In this document: piece after piece, positions 42,244-52,511 of the stretch
Position numbering within the stretch: position 1 is the stretch's first letter
Layout of the letters: each line of letters opens with the position of its first letter
Assembly (NCBI RefSeq): GCF_024753545.1
Contig: NZ_JANTOO010000014.1
Span: forward strand, 62,001 to 126,000
DNA: 64,000 bases
DNA from: Lysinibacillus pinottii
GTDB lineage: Bacteria; Bacillota; Bacilli; Bacillales_A; Planococcaceae
Reading direction: 5' to 3'
Notes under the pieces: model-generated
What the model was told of the DNA's origin: nothing
Seen by the model: only the letters and a program-made list of their open reading frames with translations
The model's database searches: none
Translations under genes and position numbers: made by a program

Positions 42244-43632
42244 CTAACATTTATTTGTTTTCTGTGCTTGTAATATTTTCTTTTGTTTTAACACATCTCT
42301 ATTTTCTCTTTTATCCTTTAATGTCTCCGCTCCCTCTTCTTTATATCTTTCTCTTAATTTATATCGTCGAAGATTTGTAGGAACTAAGCTTTTCGAAGGT
42401 TCAGTCTCTAAAAGCTTTGAAACGCCTGTTGAGTCATATGATTTTAAATCATAAACCTCAGAAAAATAACTATCGGCTGTACCTGATTCATAGTGCTTTA
42501 TCTCTGGATAAGAAGAAATAACGCCTTCATAATTTCTTAAAACTACTTTCTCAGGACTCTGGGAAATTATATAATTTGGCTGTAACGCTATCTTCCCACC
42601 TCCGTTTGGTGCATCTACCACGAATGTTGGCACAGCATAACCAGAAGTATGTCCTCTTAAAGATTCAATTATTTCCAATCCTTTAGAAATAGGTGCTCTA
42701 AAATGGCTAATCCCCTCAGACAGGTCACACTGATAAATATAATATGGTCTAACTCGGATTTTCACTAAATCATGCACTAATTTTTTCATTATTGGCACAC
42801 TATCATTTATCCCTGTCAGTATAACAGACTGATTCCCCACTGGAACCCCCGCATTGACTAACTTCTCGCAGGCTTCTTTCGCCTCATCAGTTAACTCGAT
42901 CGACGTATTAAAGTGTGTATTTAGCCATACAGGATGATATTTTTTTAGAATCGAACACAACTCAGTCGTTATTCTTTGAGGAAATACGACTGGTGCTCTA
43001 GTACCAATTCGAATTATTTCAACATGCGGTATATCTCTTAAACTGCTTAAAATATATTCAAGAATTTTATCGTTAATTAATAAGGCATCTCCGCCAGACA
43101 ATAAAACGTCTCTAATTTCTTCATTATTCCTAATGTAATCAATAGCTCTATCAAGCTGCTTTTTAGGTACTGCCATTCCCACCTGTCCAGAAAATCTTCT
43201 TCTTGTACAATATCGACAATACATGGAGCATTGGTTGGTAACTAGGAACAATACTCTATCAGGATACCTGTGAGTTATACCTGGTACAGGGGAATCTTCA
43301 TCTTCATCCAATGGATCCTCTAGATCATAGTGACTCTTCATAATTTCAGCAGATAATGGCACTGACTGCATACGTATTGGACATCGTACATCATCAGGAT
43401 TCATTAAAGATGCATAATAAGGAGTTATATTTAAAGGAATCGTTTGTAGAGAAATTTTGACTCCTTCTTCTTCTTCCTCAGTTAAGTTTACAACTTTCTT
43501 TAAATCATCTAAAGTTTTAATAGTGTTCGTTAATTGCCAATGCCAATCATCCCATTGCTCTTTGGTAATATCTTTCCAAAGTTCAATTTCCCTATAATGT
43601 CTTCTTTCCCCTGGTTTAAGTTTAGTTTGCAT
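42244..43632 (-). CDS. kamA: Lysine 2,3-aminomutase
   Basis: A 462-residue radical-SAM, PLP-dependent mutase. Cys135, Cys139 and Cys142 (CSMYCRYC) bind the 4Fe-4S cluster. Lys347 (NGGGK) should hold PLP. Asp303 (YQCDLSEG) and Asp340 (FVVDAPN) match Asp293 and Asp330 of the Clostridium subterminale enzyme, with a constant offset of ten, and contact the epsilon-amino group of lysine. It converts L-lysine to L-beta-lysine. Lysine degradation genes are absent; the gene is embedded between the thioesterase and methyltransferase genes of the peptide cluster, overlapping both, so supply of beta-lysine as a building block is the likely role. AAAGGAGGGG precedes the ATG. Confidence 0.92.
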   Translation of the reverse strand: MQTKLKPGERRHYREIELWKDITKEQWDDWHWQLTNTIKTLDDLKKVVNLTEEEEEGVKISLQTIPLNITPYYASLMNPDDVRCPIRMQSVPLSAEIMKSHYDLEDPLDEDEDSPVPGITHRYPDRVLFLVTNQCSMYCRYCTRRRFSGQVGMAVPKKQLDRAIDYIRNNEEIRDVLLSGGDALLINDKILEYILSSLRDIPHVEIIRIGTRAPVVFPQRITTELCSILKKYHPVWLNTHFNTSIELTDEAKEACEKLVNAGVPVGNQSVILTGINDSVPIMKKLVHDLVKIRVRPYYIYQCDLSEGISHFRAPISKGLEIIESLRGHTSGYAVPTFVVDAPNGGGKIALQPNYIISQSPEKVVLRNYEGVISSYPEIKHYESGTADSYFSEVYDLKSYDSTGVSKLLETEPSKSLVPTNLRRYKLRERYKEEGAETLKDKRENRDVLKQKKILQAQKTNKC

Positions 43633-44416
43633 GAATCACCCCTCCTTTGATGTTGGTATAAATATTCATGAGTTCCTGTCTCAATTCTTGAGCAGGCTCC
43701 TCACTCTCATTCAAGTAAAAATGACCACCATTAAAATACTTACACTTATAGTCATTGAGCGCCATTTTCTCCCACAGTTTAACTTCCCCATCAGGAACTG
43801 CTGAATCTTGTGTACCTAACCAAAGTTCCATTGGATAGTTGACCAATGCTTTATCATCGAATTTAAATGTATCGAGCAAATGAAAATCTCTGCCTGTAAC
43901 ATCCACTATTGAATTGAATAGCCTCGAATCAGACTCAAGCTCATTTGGCACTCCACCTAGCCTTCTAATATCTGCTATAATACTTTCCCTCGTTCGCCTC
44001 GTAAACGGAGCTTCAGGATGCGTCGCATGATTAGCTACAGTTATGGGGGACCTAGCAGCTGAAATAATTAATTTTTTAATATATTGACTTTTCTCATCCA
44101 ATAAACTTGATAAAGCATAGACAAATAGTCCTCCCAAACTATGACCAAATAAAACGGCTGGGCGATCAATATAATGAAATACTGTTTTAAATAGATATTC
44201 TTTTGCCTCACAAAATGTTGATAGGAAAGGTAAATCATTTGTCATTCCTCTACCAGGTAATTCAAACAAACATACTTCTACATCTTCAGATAAATCTCTC
44301 ACTAAAGGAACCATTGAAAGTGCTGAACCTCCAGCATGATGAAAACATAGCAATTTTAATTTTGCATGTGGATTTGGGTTATATACTAAATAGCCTTTTT
44401 CTTGTTTCATCTTCAC
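43622..44416 (-). CDS. Type II thioesterase
   Basis: A 264-residue alpha/beta hydrolase. The oxyanion region LLCFHHAGGSALSM is followed by the nucleophile Ser93 in LFGHSLGGLFVYAL, the Asp near WLGTQDSAVP and the His in FNGGHFYL, the standard catalytic triad of GrsT/SrfD-like enzymes. They clear wrongly loaded or stalled carrier proteins. Here no thioesterase domain is found at the end of any visible synthetase protein, so this enzyme might also release the product. The GTG start overlaps the stop of the preceding NRPS gene, and the frame overlaps kamA by 11 bp. Confidence 0.9.
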   Translation of the reverse strand: MKMKQEKGYLVYNPNPHAKLKLLCFHHAGGSALSMVPLVRDLSEDVEVCLFELPGRGMTNDLPFLSTFCEAKEYLFKTVFHYIDRPAVLFGHSLGGLFVYALSSLLDEKSQYIKKLIISAARSPITVANHATHPEAPFTRRTRESIIADIRRLGGVPNELESDSRLFNSIVDVTGRDFHLLDTFKFDDKALVNYPMELWLGTQDSAVPDGEVKLWEKMALNDYKCKYFNGGHFYLNESEEPAQELRQELMNIYTNIKGGVIHAN

Positions 44417-47400
44417 AATCTATGACCACCTATTATTTTCATAGCTTCCTCTACTGTAAGCTCGCCTTGTTTCACTTTTTCAAGTACTTCAATTTTGCTG
44501 TAAGATGGTATAGTACTTTCTGCAATAGGCTCTGCCTCTTTTCTAGCCGTAATTTCTTCTACAAACCGATTGATAGTTGGATATCGGAAAAGATCACCCA
44601 CTACAAACTCATAAGAAGGTAACACTTTTCGAAGTAAGTTATATAATTTCAGTACAATTAAAGAGTGGCCACCTTGATCGAATAGACTCCGATTCAACTG
44701 TACTTTCTTTCCTAAAACTACTTCCCATGTCTCTCTTACCATATCAACCATATCGCCTGACATTGAGATAGTCGACGTAGCGGTTAATTGATTCAGTAAT
44801 TCTTCAGCTTGTTTCCTTAGCGACACTCTATCAATCTTGCCATTCGTATTGCGAGGTAGCTTTTCTAATGGAACGATTACATTCGGAATCGCAAAATCCG
44901 GAAGTATCTTAGAAATCCTACTATTAATGGTCTCAATACTTTGGTCTGTCCCACTAACAAAGGCAATTAAAGTATTTTCACCGTTATTACTTGGAAGACA
45001 GCTAACAAAGCATTCCATGCCAGGTTGAAGTGATAATAACGCGTTCTCTACTTCACCTAATTCTAATCGATAGCCTCGAATTTTTACTTGCTGATCACTG
45101 CGTCCATAAAATTCAATCACTCCATTAGCATTTAATCTTACTAAATCACCAGTCCGGAAGTAGCTAACACCATCCAGAGTATAACAAGTGGAGGTAACGA
45201 AACCATCCTCGGTTACATAGCCTTTTGTTACTTGTTTCCCTCCAATGTGTAGTTCGCCTATCATGCCAGGGGCTACAGAATTACCTAATTTATCAACAAT
45301 TCTCAGCATGGTTCCCGGTAATGGTTTACCTATTGGGCAAAGTCCTGATTTAGAACTATCCTGATTGTTATTACACTTATAAACTAGAGACTCAATTGTA
45401 CATTCACTTAGACCATAGCCATTATAAAAATTGATACCTTCCCAAAGCATGTCACATATTTCATTCTTTTCTTCAAGTCTGAACGTATCAGCACCTACTA
45501 CGATTGTTTTTAAATCTTTTAAGACCCTATTTTCTTCATTTAAAAAGTGGATAAATTCCCTTACTAAAACAGGGGTTGACTCTAAAAATGAAATATTATA
45601 TTTAGCTGCCATTTCTGCTAAATAGGCCATATCAATTCTTTTTTCTTCCTCGCAAATAAACAAATATCCATTCGTTGACCATGCCTTCAGCAAATCACCT
45701 AAAAAAACATCCGATGTCCAGCTCCCTAGTTGAAGAACATACTGTTCACTATCAAGGTGATAAAATTGTTTCCAGCTTTGTATGATTTGTAACAACCCTT
45801 CTGCTTTTAATGAAACGATTTTAGGTTCTCCTGTACTACCAGAAGTAGAAATATAATATGCCACATCTCCCGGGTTAAACTTGTAGGCCTCACTTATTAT
45901 TTCTTTCTCATCCGTACTACGTTCAATAATAGCTGGAATGTTATCTAGGAATAATAATGTTTTTGGCTGCAATATCTCTAATGTACGTTTAGTTCTTGCT
46001 TCAGGTATACTCGTATCAATAGCACACCATGCAGCGCCTATTGTCCAAGCAGCAAAAATACCGATTGCTGTTTCAATACCTTTTTTCCCTACCAATGCAA
46101 CAGTATCCCCACTCTGTACTCCTTCTTTGAGTAGTTCATTAGCCACAATATTGATATATCTTTTCACATCTTGATAGCTTAAATTTCTTTGATCATCTGA
46201 AATGGCTAAAGAATCTTCCCTGTAGTCTCCTAAAATAGAGTGAATCGAAAAGTTTTCAGACGTTGCAGAAACATCTGTCGTTAAAACATTTTTTAAATAT
46301 AGCTCTTCGATTTGTGTTAAGTTAATATTTTTAACCAACATATTATTATAGTTATCTATATTTTCAAATATATACTCAAGAGAATCTAGAAGTCTCAGAA
46401 GCTCTGTTTGCTCATAACGTTGTTGATCCCAACCTAATCGTAAGCATATGGAGCCTTGTGTAATATCAAATGTTACTGATAAAGGATCAGAGCTTGTTCC
46501 ATACTGGTGAACCAAATCACCATTCTTTTTATTAGTTAAGTTTCCCTTGAAATTTTGGAAAATGACAGAGGTTTTAAAGATTTCTGTATTTCCAGATACA
46601 CCACCAAACTGTAATAATTTAGAATACGGAATTCCGCTATTTTCAGAAACATCTTGCAGATGATCCATTGTCTGGAGGCATACTTCTTTTAATGTTAGTT
46701 CATCTTCTATACCTATTTTGACTGGTAATGTGTTTATGAGCATCCCGTTCATATCACTCGACTCTAGTAATTGATACGGCCTTAATGCAAAAGTCGAACC
46801 TACGTATAGATTATTCGTATGTTGATATCGATTAATCAACACGCCCCATATTGTTAAAGCGACGCTTGAAGTAGTCACTCTGTTCTTTATGCTATAGGCA
46901 TGAAGATTTTCTGCCGCTCTCTTACTTAACTCTTTATCCAAATACTTAAATAATGGTTTTTGACCCATATGTTGTGATTTTTCTATCGCTAATGTTTCTG
47001 CTTCAGCTAAATCACTTAACACATTTCCCCAATATTTTTCCAGCCCTTTTTGATACATTGGATCATTAATATAATGTAAATATGGTTCGATATCTGGACG
47101 AATTGCTAATGAAGTGACATCCTTATTTAACAGCTTAAAGAAATCCTCAAGTGTCTGAGCAATTGACCAACCATCCATAATAATATGATGATGCACCCAT
47201 ACTAATAGGTTTTTAGAAGGTTTCCAGTTTTGAATAAGGTAAAATTGTTGTGTCTTATTTAGCAACGTTCGCTGTAGCCTACCAATCTCACTTTTAAACC
47301 AATTCTCTATATTCATAAATTCATCTTGAATCCATAAATAATTAACCTCTAATACATTAATTTCTTCTACATTGCTTTGAATAATTTGGATTGGTTCTAT

Positions 47401-47610
47401 CTCTTGCTCCCACTCAAATTTTGTTCTTAATGCTGGATTAGCTCTGGCAGTATTTAACCAAGCTTCTTGAATCTCTTTGAATGTAAATGAGTTAGGAATT
47501 TCATAAGACAAAATTTGCCAATAAGCTTCTGACGCTGGGTCTTTTAATGTTTCCATTAACATAACTAATTGCAATGGTGTTAACGGGAGTTTTTTTTCAT
47601 TTTGTACCAT
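44413..47610 (-). CDS. NRPS module C-A-PCP, Orn-like A domain
   Basis: A 1065-residue protein. The condensation domain (about 1-440) has WVHHHIIMDGWSIA. The adenylation domain (about 450-940) has YYISTSGSTGEPK and a pocket that I read as D-V-G-E-V-G-G-I-E, closest to the ornithine code (DVGEIGSID). Its a5 region is NGYGLSECT in place of the usual YGPTE. The carrier has FDQGGHSLIVL, the phosphopantetheine Ser. The protein ends in a short docking-like tail (GELTVEEAMKIIGG) and no thioesterase. An Orn-like pocket next to kamA makes beta-lysine a good candidate for its amino acid. AGGAGG lies 10 bases before the ATG. It is the last synthetase of the visible line. Confidence 0.92.
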   Translation of the reverse strand: MVQNEKKLPLTPLQLVMLMETLKDPASEAYWQILSYEIPNSFTFKEIQEAWLNTARANPALRTKFEWEQEIEPIQIIQSNVEEINVLEVNYLWIQDEFMNIENWFKSEIGRLQRTLLNKTQQFYLIQNWKPSKNLLVWVHHHIIMDGWSIAQTLEDFFKLLNKDVTSLAIRPDIEPYLHYINDPMYQKGLEKYWGNVLSDLAEAETLAIEKSQHMGQKPLFKYLDKELSKRAAENLHAYSIKNRVTTSSVALTIWGVLINRYQHTNNLYVGSTFALRPYQLLESSDMNGMLINTLPVKIGIEDELTLKEVCLQTMDHLQDVSENSGIPYSKLLQFGGVSGNTEIFKTSVIFQNFKGNLTNKKNGDLVHQYGTSSDPLSVTFDITQGSICLRLGWDQQRYEQTELLRLLDSLEYIFENIDNYNNMLVKNINLTQIEELYLKNVLTTDVSATSENFSIHSILGDYREDSLAISDDQRNLSYQDVKRYINIVANELLKEGVQSGDTVALVGKKGIETAIGIFAAWTIGAAWCAIDTSIPEARTKRTLEILQPKTLLFLDNIPAIIERSTDEKEIISEAYKFNPGDVAYYISTSGSTGEPKIVSLKAEGLLQIIQSWKQFYHLDSEQYVLQLGSWTSDVFLGDLLKAWSTNGYLFICEEEKRIDMAYLAEMAAKYNISFLESTPVLVREFIHFLNEENRVLKDLKTIVVGADTFRLEEKNEICDMLWEGINFYNGYGLSECTIESLVYKCNNNQDSSKSGLCPIGKPLPGTMLRIVDKLGNSVAPGMIGELHIGGKQVTKGYVTEDGFVTSTCYTLDGVSYFRTGDLVRLNANGVIEFYGRSDQQVKIRGYRLELGEVENALLSLQPGMECFVSCLPSNNGENTLIAFVSGTDQSIETINSRISKILPDFAIPNVIVPLEKLPRNTNGKIDRVSLRKQAEELLNQLTATSTISMSGDMVDMVRETWEVVLGKKVQLNRSLFDQGGHSLIVLKLYNLLRKVLPSYEFVVGDLFRYPTINRFVEEITARKEAEPIAESTIPSYSKIEVLEKVKQGELTVEEAMKIIGGHRL

Positions 47611-47632
47611 TCTACGCTAACCTCCTTCCACA

Positions 47633-50600
47633 TTATTTAAGTATGAGAGACATCTCTGATACCGTAGGGTGCTTCAAAAAGTCTTTCGGAGTAATATCAA
47701 TACCATTGGTACGCAATTTAGATACTATTTGAAGTGATTTAATGGAATCTCCACCGATTTCAAAAAAGTTATCATCGATACCTATTTCGTTAACCTTTAG
47801 CACTTCAGCCCAAACCTCTACAATTGATTTTTCCAGTTCAGTCGTTGGCTCCCTAAATGTATTTTGAGCACCGTCTGCAAGGTATTGTGAAGCTTCTAAG
47901 CTAAGTAGTTTTCTGTCTCTTTTTCCGCTAGATGTTAATGGTAATTTTTCTAACTCAACGAACATCGATGGGATATACGTTACTGGTAAGTCTTTAGACA
48001 CTGCTTTTTTCAAATCATCTCTACTTAGACTATCTTTCACATTTAAAGTGTAGAAGCAGACTAAGCATGGTTTGTTATTTTGATCATGCCCTAATACGAC
48101 TGCTGTATCGTTAACTTGTGGTTGCTGTATAACACAAGCTTCAATTTCTTCTATCTCAATCCTTACACCGTTTACCTTAACTTGTGAATCTTTTCTTCCT
48201 AGAAAATCTATACTGCCATTCGCTGAAATTTTTACCAAATCGCCAGACTTGTAAAAGGTTTTTCCATTTCGCTTTACAAAAACTTTGTTCGTTTCGATTT
48301 CATTCTTGAAATAACCTTTTGCTAAAGAAGGTCCTCCAATCATTAATTCACCTGGAAAACCTTTTGGAACTGGTAGCCCGGCTTCATCGACCACTTCCAT
48401 TTCTACATACGGTAATGGAAAACCAATATTATAATGATCTTTTGTTACCTGTTGAACAGTAACTTCAATTCCCGCCTCAGTTGGACCATATAAATTGAAT
48501 GCTTCGACTTGTGGTAACAACTCATTTATTTTTTTAGCTAATGGACCTGGTAGTGCTTCCCCACTTAAATGAAGATACTTTAATGGCAATTTGTAATCTT
48601 TTTGAGAGTCCATTTCATTAAGCATTAATTGCAACACAGAAGGGACAAAATGACACAAATCAATTGACTCATTACAAATAAATTTCAATAAACCTAAAGG
48701 ATCACGATGCAAGTCTTTAGGAGCAACAATTAACGTAGCACCCGTACAAAGGGTATAAAATATTTCCCAAACAGATACATCAAATGTATATGGCGTTTTA
48801 AACAATGTTTTATTACCAGGTTTAAGTTTATTTTGGTTTTTTTGCCATTCTATACGTAAAGAAGCCCCTAAATGTGGACATACTACACCCTTCGGCTCAC
48901 CCGTCGAGCCAGAAGTAAACATAAGATATGCTGGATCATCGACAGAGACAGGTCCCATTGCTTTTACATTATTTTTAACTATATTTTTTTCTAGAGTATT
49001 TACAACTTCCCATTCTCCATATGGTATTTCATCTATTGTATTTACCATTAAAACCTTTGGATTTAATCGCTCTAATAATTTCTGTGTTCTTGCTATAGGA
49101 TGCTCCGTATCTAAAGGAACATATACTGCGCCTGCTTTTAGAGCACCTAGTATTACTGCAATGGCATCTATTCCTCTGTCCATATACATAGGCACGTAAT
49201 CGCCTTTTTCAATACCCATTGATAGCAGTAATGAAGAATATTTTTCTGCTTCTTGATTGAGTTGTTCATATGTTAATGCTCTATCCAGCTCTTGAATGGC
49301 AATATAATCCTTATATTTTTTCGCTGCCTCTTCAAATTGACAGTGGAGTGGCTTAGCCTTTTGTAATAGTTTCCCATTATCATTGGAGGATATAATAGAA
49401 CCTTTAGTAAATGCAGTACCCCATAATTGATCTGGTTCATTAATTAATGAGGCTAGTAAACTCAAATAATTCTTCGCCAGCAATTGAATCTCTACTTCAG
49501 TAAAATGGGCAAATGAATATTCTATATGTCCTTTTACTTCTCCATTTTCTACATTGAAGAAACAACTTAAAGGAAATCTTGATCCACCAGTATCTTGCTC
49601 GATAAAGCTTGTGTTGATATTCTTTAAATCCATTTCAAGATTCACTTTAAGACTGAATGTATTATTTACTACATCAAGATACTCTCTTTTATCAATGTTA
49701 GCCGCAATATCAACAATTGAGAAATCTCCATGAGCAATATTTTCATGAACAGTGTTACTAATTTCAAGCAGGAGCTCTTTAAAAGAGGCCTTTTTATTTA
49801 AGGAAAGCGTTAAAGGAACTAAATTAACAAACATTCCAACATCATTTAAATTTTCATTAGTTCTGCCATGATAAGGAATTCCTATCGTTATTGTATCTTG
49901 CATGCAATATTTTGCTAAATTTAGTGCCCAAGCAGTTAGTAATATTGTAAACTGACTCAATTTCATTTCCTGTGAAAATTGATCAATTTTTTTACCTAGC
50001 TCTCTATGGCTTTCAATCTCTAAAATCTTTCCAATTCTTATATATTCTTCGGATTTCTCTTGAATAGGTAGTTGGGCAAGTTTAAATGCCTTAGATTGCT
50101 CAAACCAAAAATCCTTCAAATTTTGATCCTCTGATTTATTAGCCAATTTATTGATGTTATTATATAGATTTTCAGAACTACTTGATTTTATGTCATCTAT
50201 AGTAATTTCCTCATTATAAACTTTAGCTATATTTTGCAGTATATTTTTTAAAGATAAGCCATCACATACAATATGATGAGATACAAGTACAAAAACAGCT
50301 CCTGCATTCTCTGTATGAATGATTGCCCCTCTAAACAATAAATCGCTCTCTAACTGGAAAGGCTGATTATAAATTGTCTTTGCAAGAGTGTGCGCCTCCT
50401 CCATATTTTTCACCTGTAGGATTTGTATGTGATGATCTACATGCTCTCCTATTTCATCTATATTTCTAATTTTTTGTTCAATTCCATAGGAAGTATTTTC
50501 TCTAAAATTCACAAAAAAGGCGGCATTTTTCTTTATGATATTGACAAAGGCGCTATAAAACTTATGTTCATCAAAAAGACCGTTAATCTGAAAAGTAGCG

Positions 50601-52489
50601 CCTACATTATAAAATGGATTTCCTTCATTTGTTTTCCACAAATACCAAAGACCTTTCTGCATACTCGTTGCAGGAAACCACTCGTTTTGATCAAACATAG
50701 TAGGTTCATTATTTGATGATAAGGCTGGTAAAGTAGAAAGAATATCCAATAAATTACAAGGTTTTCTCTGCTGCTGTACTTGCCATGGTAAACAATCAAC
50801 ATTAAACGCTTTTGAAACGTTCATAGCAATTTGTGCTGCGTCTAAGGAATTTCCTCCAACTTCAAATAAATCTGTTTGTGATGAGCATTTTAAGTTTAAG
50901 GTAGAAGAAAAAATATCAATAATCTTTTGCAAAGATTCACTTATATTCGTTGAAGATTCAAGTAATTGTTTACTATTAAAATATTCTATATGCTGTTTGT
51001 TCAACAATTCACGATCTATTTTACCGTTTCTAGTCAACGGTAAATGTTGATGAAAAATAAGTTGAACGGGTATCATATTTTTAGGCAGCTTCTCTTTCAA
51101 ATAGCTAAATAGTTCAAGTTCTGAAATCGAGGATTCCTCTTCTAATACAATGGATGCTGTCAATAGCGTATTTGAAGCTATATGTAATGGTAGTGCTATA
51201 GCTTGACTTACTCTATTATGTTTTTGAAGAGTACTCTCAATATCCCCTAATTCAATTCTCACTCCATTAATGCTTAATTGAAAATCTTCTCTACCATGGA
51301 AATTAAAATTTCCTTGAATATCTCTACTTACAACATCTCCGGTGTTGTAGGCTCTTACATTTTCACCGTCAATTTCTAACTGTTTAAATTTTTCATTTGT
51401 CTCATGCGGCAAATTAATATACTCTCGTGCTAATCCATCACCAGATATCCACAGTGTTCCTTTTCTATCTATCTCATGAATGATTTGTAAATTTCGATCT
51501 AAAATAAAACACTTTACATAAGGTAAAGCGGAACCAATATGAGGTAGCTTTTTCACCTTGCCATCTGCTCTCTCTACAATCCCAGAAGTACTTACAACAG
51601 TCCCTTCACTTGGTCCATAATTGTTTACCACATGAAAAGGTAAATCTTTTGAAGGGTATTTTGTTAGTTTATCTCCCCCTACTAAAAGATATTTTAAAGC
51701 TACGTGACTATTATCCCAGTCCAGTTCCATTAGTCGCTCAGCAATAGGGGTAGATACAAATGAATGCGTTACTTGGTGCTTTATCCACGTATTTTTTAGA
51801 AGCTCTGGATTAAGTCTTTCATCTAATGTCGTCATATATATAGACGCTCTTGAAGCTATTGCACCCCAAATCTCCCAAATGGAAGCGTCAAATCCAGGTG
51901 AAGAGGTTAAAGATACTATTGAATCTTTGGTCACATCAAACGTTTTTGTATGCCAATCGATTAAGCGATTTAAAGAATTCCATTCAACGACTACACCCTT
52001 AGGTTTGCCTGTAGTACCTGATGTAAAAACTATATAAGCAGCTGATTTCAAAGAAAAATGAATATTTATGTTAATTTCCTTATGATCCAGATTAAAATGC
52101 TGAAGAACATCATCAAGCTTAAAAATGATCTGATCTTGAAAAGCATTTGCCTCATAAATATCTGGATGCGTAATGATGATGCTAGGTTTGATATCGTCAA
52201 TGATGTTGTCGATTCTGTCCCTTGGTGTTTCTGGATCAATACAAACAATAACCCCACCAGCAATAAATGTTGATAAATGTGCAACAAGAAGAGCAGGTGA
52301 CCTCCTAAGAACAATTAAAACCTTTTGTTCACAGCCCGGTATAATCCCATTTTCTTGCATAGCGGTTGCTAACTTAAACGATTTATGAGTCAATTGTTTT
52401 AAACTGTATTTTTTTTGATTGAACCATAAGCTTTGTCCATCATAGTAATCGATTTCTTCACTAAAAAAACTTTCATAGAAATTTGACAT
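47633..52489 (-). CDS. NRPS A-PCP-C-A-PCP, Leu and Ser-like modules
   Basis: A protein of 1618 residues. It begins directly with an A domain (a3 YIVFTSGTTGKPKG near residue 160; pocket D-A-W-F-L-G-N-V-V, the leucine code) and a carrier (EVGGNSLDAAQ near 545). Then a C domain follows (SHHIVCDGLS near 720), a second A domain (YLMFTSGSTGEPKG; pocket D-V-W-H-H-S-L-I-E, nearest to serine) and a carrier (EIGGDSIKSLQ near 1585). No C domain precedes the Leu A domain, so the chain from the PKS would need another condensing domain, or Leu starts a separate line. The ATG at 52489 is preferred over a TTG at 52510 by the GGGG site. It follows the AT gene by 22 bp. Confidence 0.93.
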   Translation of the reverse strand: MSNFYESFFSEEIDYYDGQSLWFNQKKYSLKQLTHKSFKLATAMQENGIIPGCEQKVLIVLRRSPALLVAHLSTFIAGGVIVCIDPETPRDRIDNIIDDIKPSIIITHPDIYEANAFQDQIIFKLDDVLQHFNLDHKEININIHFSLKSAAYIVFTSGTTGKPKGVVVEWNSLNRLIDWHTKTFDVTKDSIVSLTSSPGFDASIWEIWGAIASRASIYMTTLDERLNPELLKNTWIKHQVTHSFVSTPIAERLMELDWDNSHVALKYLLVGGDKLTKYPSKDLPFHVVNNYGPSEGTVVSTSGIVERADGKVKKLPHIGSALPYVKCFILDRNLQIIHEIDRKGTLWISGDGLAREYINLPHETNEKFKQLEIDGENVRAYNTGDVVSRDIQGNFNFHGREDFQLSINGVRIELGDIESTLQKHNRVSQAIALPLHIASNTLLTASIVLEEESSISELELFSYLKEKLPKNMIPVQLIFHQHLPLTRNGKIDRELLNKQHIEYFNSKQLLESSTNISESLQKIIDIFSSTLNLKCSSQTDLFEVGGNSLDAAQIAMNVSKAFNVDCLPWQVQQQRKPCNLLDILSTLPALSSNNEPTMFDQNEWFPATSMQKGLWYLWKTNEGNPFYNVGATFQINGLFDEHKFYSAFVNIIKKNAAFFVNFRENTSYGIEQKIRNIDEIGEHVDHHIQILQVKNMEEAHTLAKTIYNQPFQLESDLLFRGAIIHTENAGAVFVLVSHHIVCDGLSLKNILQNIAKVYNEEITIDDIKSSSSENLYNNINKLANKSEDQNLKDFWFEQSKAFKLAQLPIQEKSEEYIRIGKILEIESHRELGKKIDQFSQEMKLSQFTILLTAWALNLAKYCMQDTITIGIPYHGRTNENLNDVGMFVNLVPLTLSLNKKASFKELLLEISNTVHENIAHGDFSIVDIAANIDKREYLDVVNNTFSLKVNLEMDLKNINTSFIEQDTGGSRFPLSCFFNVENGEVKGHIEYSFAHFTEVEIQLLAKNYLSLLASLINEPDQLWGTAFTKGSIISSNDNGKLLQKAKPLHCQFEEAAKKYKDYIAIQELDRALTYEQLNQEAEKYSSLLLSMGIEKGDYVPMYMDRGIDAIAVILGALKAGAVYVPLDTEHPIARTQKLLERLNPKVLMVNTIDEIPYGEWEVVNTLEKNIVKNNVKAMGPVSVDDPAYLMFTSGSTGEPKGVVCPHLGASLRIEWQKNQNKLKPGNKTLFKTPYTFDVSVWEIFYTLCTGATLIVAPKDLHRDPLGLLKFICNESIDLCHFVPSVLQLMLNEMDSQKDYKLPLKYLHLSGEALPGPLAKKINELLPQVEAFNLYGPTEAGIEVTVQQVTKDHYNIGFPLPYVEMEVVDEAGLPVPKGFPGELMIGGPSLAKGYFKNEIETNKVFVKRNGKTFYKSGDLVKISANGSIDFLGRKDSQVKVNGVRIEIEEIEACVIQQPQVNDTAVVLGHDQNNKPCLVCFYTLNVKDSLSRDDLKKAVSKDLPVTYIPSMFVELEKLPLTSSGKRDRKLLSLEASQYLADGAQNTFREPTTELEKSIVEVWAEVLKVNEIGIDDNFFEIGGDSIKSLQIVSKLRTNGIDITPKDFLKHPTVSEMSLILK

Positions 52490-52511
52490 TCTATTACCCC
52501 AATCTAACAAA

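Noticed and set aside
42244..43632. Glutamate 2,3-aminomutase instead of the lysine enzyme
   Set aside because: The glutamate enzymes replace the two lysine-binding Asp residues with Lys and Asn; here both Asp (303 and 340) are kept.
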